In this document: positions 62,109 to 64,000 of the stretch, piece by piece
How positions within the stretch are numbered: position 1 is the first letter of the stretch
How the letters are laid out: each line of letters opens with the position of its first letter
NCBI GenBank assembly: GCA_019096065.1
Contig: JAGUCH010000002.1
Span: 5,282,501 to 5,346,500, forward strand
Reading direction: 5' to 3'
DNA: 64,000 bases
Origin: Paracyclopina nana
Taxonomy: Eukaryota > Arthropoda > Copepoda > Cyclopoida > Cyclopettidae
Translations under genes and position numbers: made by a program
Notes under the pieces: generated by a model
The model's database searches: none
The model's input: the letters and a program-made list of their open reading frames with translations, nothing else
Told to the model about the DNA's origin: nothing

Positions 62109-63771
62109 TCAGTAATGGTCATAATACGGCTCGTCATAAATAGGATCGAAGTTTGGTGGGCCATAACTGGGACCTTCTATCAGGGGCTCTCCGGAATGCT
62201 GGTCGAGAACTTGGATCCCTCGATCTCTGCATTGGCAAAGTTGCTTCACTAAAGGTGCAACATAAGTGCCCAGCCACTCAGTAACCGTGCATTTGTCGAA
62301 TACATTACTCAGAACCGGCGTAATGCATTTCTCAATATAGCTAAGATCGTCGATGGCAATTTTGACATTGTTGATGAGCACCCGGATCTGCAGTGTTGAC
62401 ACTCTACCATTGGCAACTTGCCAATCAGAAAACCAAGTGGTCATTGCATCGTGATTGAGTAAAGCCTTGGCAGAGGCTTGCGAGTTAACAAACCTCTGCA
62501 TTAAAACGTATACATCTGCTCCAGGAAATTTGAACTGTCCGGAATCACTAGGAATTGCTTGAGGACGAGGGTACACATCCATAGGGATGTCAGGCATGCC
62601 GAGAATCATTTTGGCATCATTCAGCTCTTCTTGCTCAAATCTACCTCGACTCAAAGCTATCAAGCAACACTTAAGGCTGGGGATGCCGACCGGCAAAAAT
62701 TCACAGAGGGAAGCAAAATGATCATAGCGCTGCCAACCGGTCAAAACGAAGCCATGCACGCCGACATTTTGATTTTCCTTTCGGCCGAGCATCTCAAGCC
62801 AACCTTAAAAGAAGTAATTTCATGCAATGTGGCCACAATGATGATTAGGATCAATGTAGTATACCTAGATGATTGGCTACATGAACTCCAACGCCAGGGA
62901 TGAGTGCACAGCTTGATGTGGCTCCTTTAAAGGCTGTTGCAGCCCAAATGCCTTGCCTAAAGATGGATCGATAGCGAAGCAGTAAATCTGTGGGCAAATG
63001 TTCATAAGGTTTCTCGGAGTACTGCCACACCACCAGCTCAACATGATCCCTTATGAGACCGTACTCAAATCTATTTAAGACGTCCAAAGGAGCAGACCTG
63101 AGCATATCATCCCAGAGCATGATTCGCTTCCCAGGGTACTTCCTTAGAATGTAGTCAATCACGAAGGAGTAGTGCTTCAAGAAAAGGTCGCCCTTGCACT
63201 CCCCCAAATCGAGTCTCTCCTGGAAGTAATAATTGGTATGTCGAATTACGCAAGCTAGCCAGGATATGAAGCCTACCTGTGATCTAATGCCACTACCGAG
63301 GTGCCAAACTTCATCCCCTCCTAGATGGATTGCTGGTGCGCTTGGACTGATGCTGAACACGTCGTCTATGAGTTGAGTGACAATGCCAAAAGCTTCGTCG
63401 GTGAATGACTCGATGGGAATAAGGCAATCTGGCCTCTCCGGGTGTTCGCGCAAGTAGCTGAAGTGCTTGAGCACGTATTCAAGATGGCCAAACGTCTGAC
63501 AAAGAGGAATGACACGGAGGCCACAATCCTCGGCCACTTTGATCATCCTTGCCGCCTCTTCTCGGCTGTACACCCATTCTTGGTGGTACATTCGAAGAAC
63601 GTCCAAGGGGTAAGAGTCCTCCCACTCGATGATGAGTCCTTCCACATCGCCCCAGTCCCGAAGTAAACGGCAAAAGTTGATCCAGAATTGAAGCTGAGGT
63701 CGGGCTCCTTTCAAGTCAATGTGAACAAAGTTGCAGGAAATTTTCCGAGGAGAACTACCGTTCCCTTCCAT
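62109..63771 (-). CDS. Hexd: Hexosaminidase D (GH20), 514 aa
   Basis: Exons 63771-63277, 63219-62865 and 62803-62109. There is no signal peptide: the chain starts with a short polar stretch and then H-I-D-L-K-G-A, as in cytosolic/nuclear hexosaminidase D. The TIM barrel shows L-C-Q-T-F-G-H-L-E-Y-V-L-K-H, the catalytic pair D153-E154 in H-L-G-G-D-E-V-W, L-W-D-D-M-L-R, A-A-T-A-F-K-G-A-T and L-T-G-W-Q-R-Y-D-H. GH20 enzymes remove terminal beta-N-acetyl-galactosamine or -glucosamine by substrate-assisted catalysis; HEXD prefers GalNAc substrates. The extra C-terminal 150 residues are helical, ending in a Pro/Tyr/Asp-rich tail. The first intron (57 bp) is stop-free and a multiple of three. Confidence 0.95.
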
Positions 63772-64000
63772 AGTTGCTGGCTTTTCTTCCTTTTGCAGCT
63801 TTCACTTCATGCACGACAACAGCACTATATTAAAAGATCATGATACAAGAAAGCTGCTGCAACTACAGCTCCATTTGCGTTTGCGCATTGGCGTAACAAC
63901 AATGGAAAGTGCTGAGAAACCATCGTCTCTCACCTGATGTGAATATGCGCACCTCGTCCAAAAACAAAACGCCAACTCTATTTTCGCAGAAAAATTATGA
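63772..64000 (-). other. Upstream flank of HEXD
   Basis: On the minus strand a donor-like CATCAG/GTGAGA occurs at about 63935, which could end a 5' UTR exon of HEXD. No coding sequence seen before the window edge. Confidence 0.35.

Overview
The window is nuclear DNA of an animal, almost certainly an arthropod and probably a hexapod. Genes have short GT-AG introns (about 50-65 bp), the XBP1 mRNA carries a 23-nt IRE1-type intron, and there are a muscle-type spectrin-repeat protein, a prestin-like SLC26 transporter and a BEL/Pao retrotransposon. An early-branching insect such as a mayfly would fit, but that is a guess from style, not shown by the sequence.

Layout. 1-8418: the 3' part of a BEL/Pao LTR retrotransposon (gag end-pol, a second overlapping ORF, 3' LTR). 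9.1-10.3 kb: XBP1, with both reading frames and both IRE1 hairpins visible. 10.9-12.0 kb: a seven-helix receptor-like gene. 13.3-15.8 kb: a spectrin-repeat (Msp300-like) gene, followed by a hAT-type MITE. 16.4-17.7 kb: a six-exon secreted serine protease. 17.8-21.0 kb (minus): SNX3 and the splicing factor SUGP1. 21.6-23.2 kb: a leucine-rich protein. 23.3-24.8 kb (minus): a p24/TMED cargo receptor with a very large Gln/Gly/Pro-rich lumenal insert. 25.8-27.4 kb (minus): an unknown coiled-coil protein. 28.0-32.3 kb: ATAD2. 32.7-34.4 kb: intronless IFT56/TTC26. 34.4-37.9 kb: gene-poor, holding a long-TIR element and a foldback element built of 15-bp repeats. 37.9-38.3 kb: a small Gly/Tyr-rich peptide gene that looks frameshifted. 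38.7-40.8 kb: BiP/HSPA5. 40.9-43.0 kb (minus): SLC26. 43.9-45.2 kb (minus): ADRM1/Rpn13. 45.9-55.8 kb: an intronless 3313-codon ORF for an unrecognised protein. 56.4-57.6 kb: nested MITEs. 58.4-59.6 kb: an unrecognised membrane protein. 59.7-61.8 kb (minus): a second unknown coiled-coil protein. 62.1-63.8 kb (minus): hexosaminidase D.

How the genes connect. Several serve the secretory pathway: XBP1 (unfolded-protein-response factor), BiP (ER chaperone), a p24 ER-Golgi cargo receptor and SNX3 (retromer sorting). The BiP promoter carries a perfect ERSE-II element, so BiP is a plausible direct target of the XBP1 or ATF6 made by this genome. The remaining genes are ordinary housekeeping or ciliary genes.

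Most unusual items. First, the retrotransposon's second ORF carries a complete set of DEDDy 3'-5' exonuclease motifs plus zinc knuckles. Second, the giant ORF combines CCHC knuckles, an RS domain, several tandem domains that resemble catalytically dead DEDDh exonucleases, and a tandem CCCH zinc finger. Others are the Q-rich p24 protein, the BiP that ends in DDEL, and the 15-bp-repeat foldback element. Exon boundaries were placed by hand from splice consensus and frame, without transcript data.
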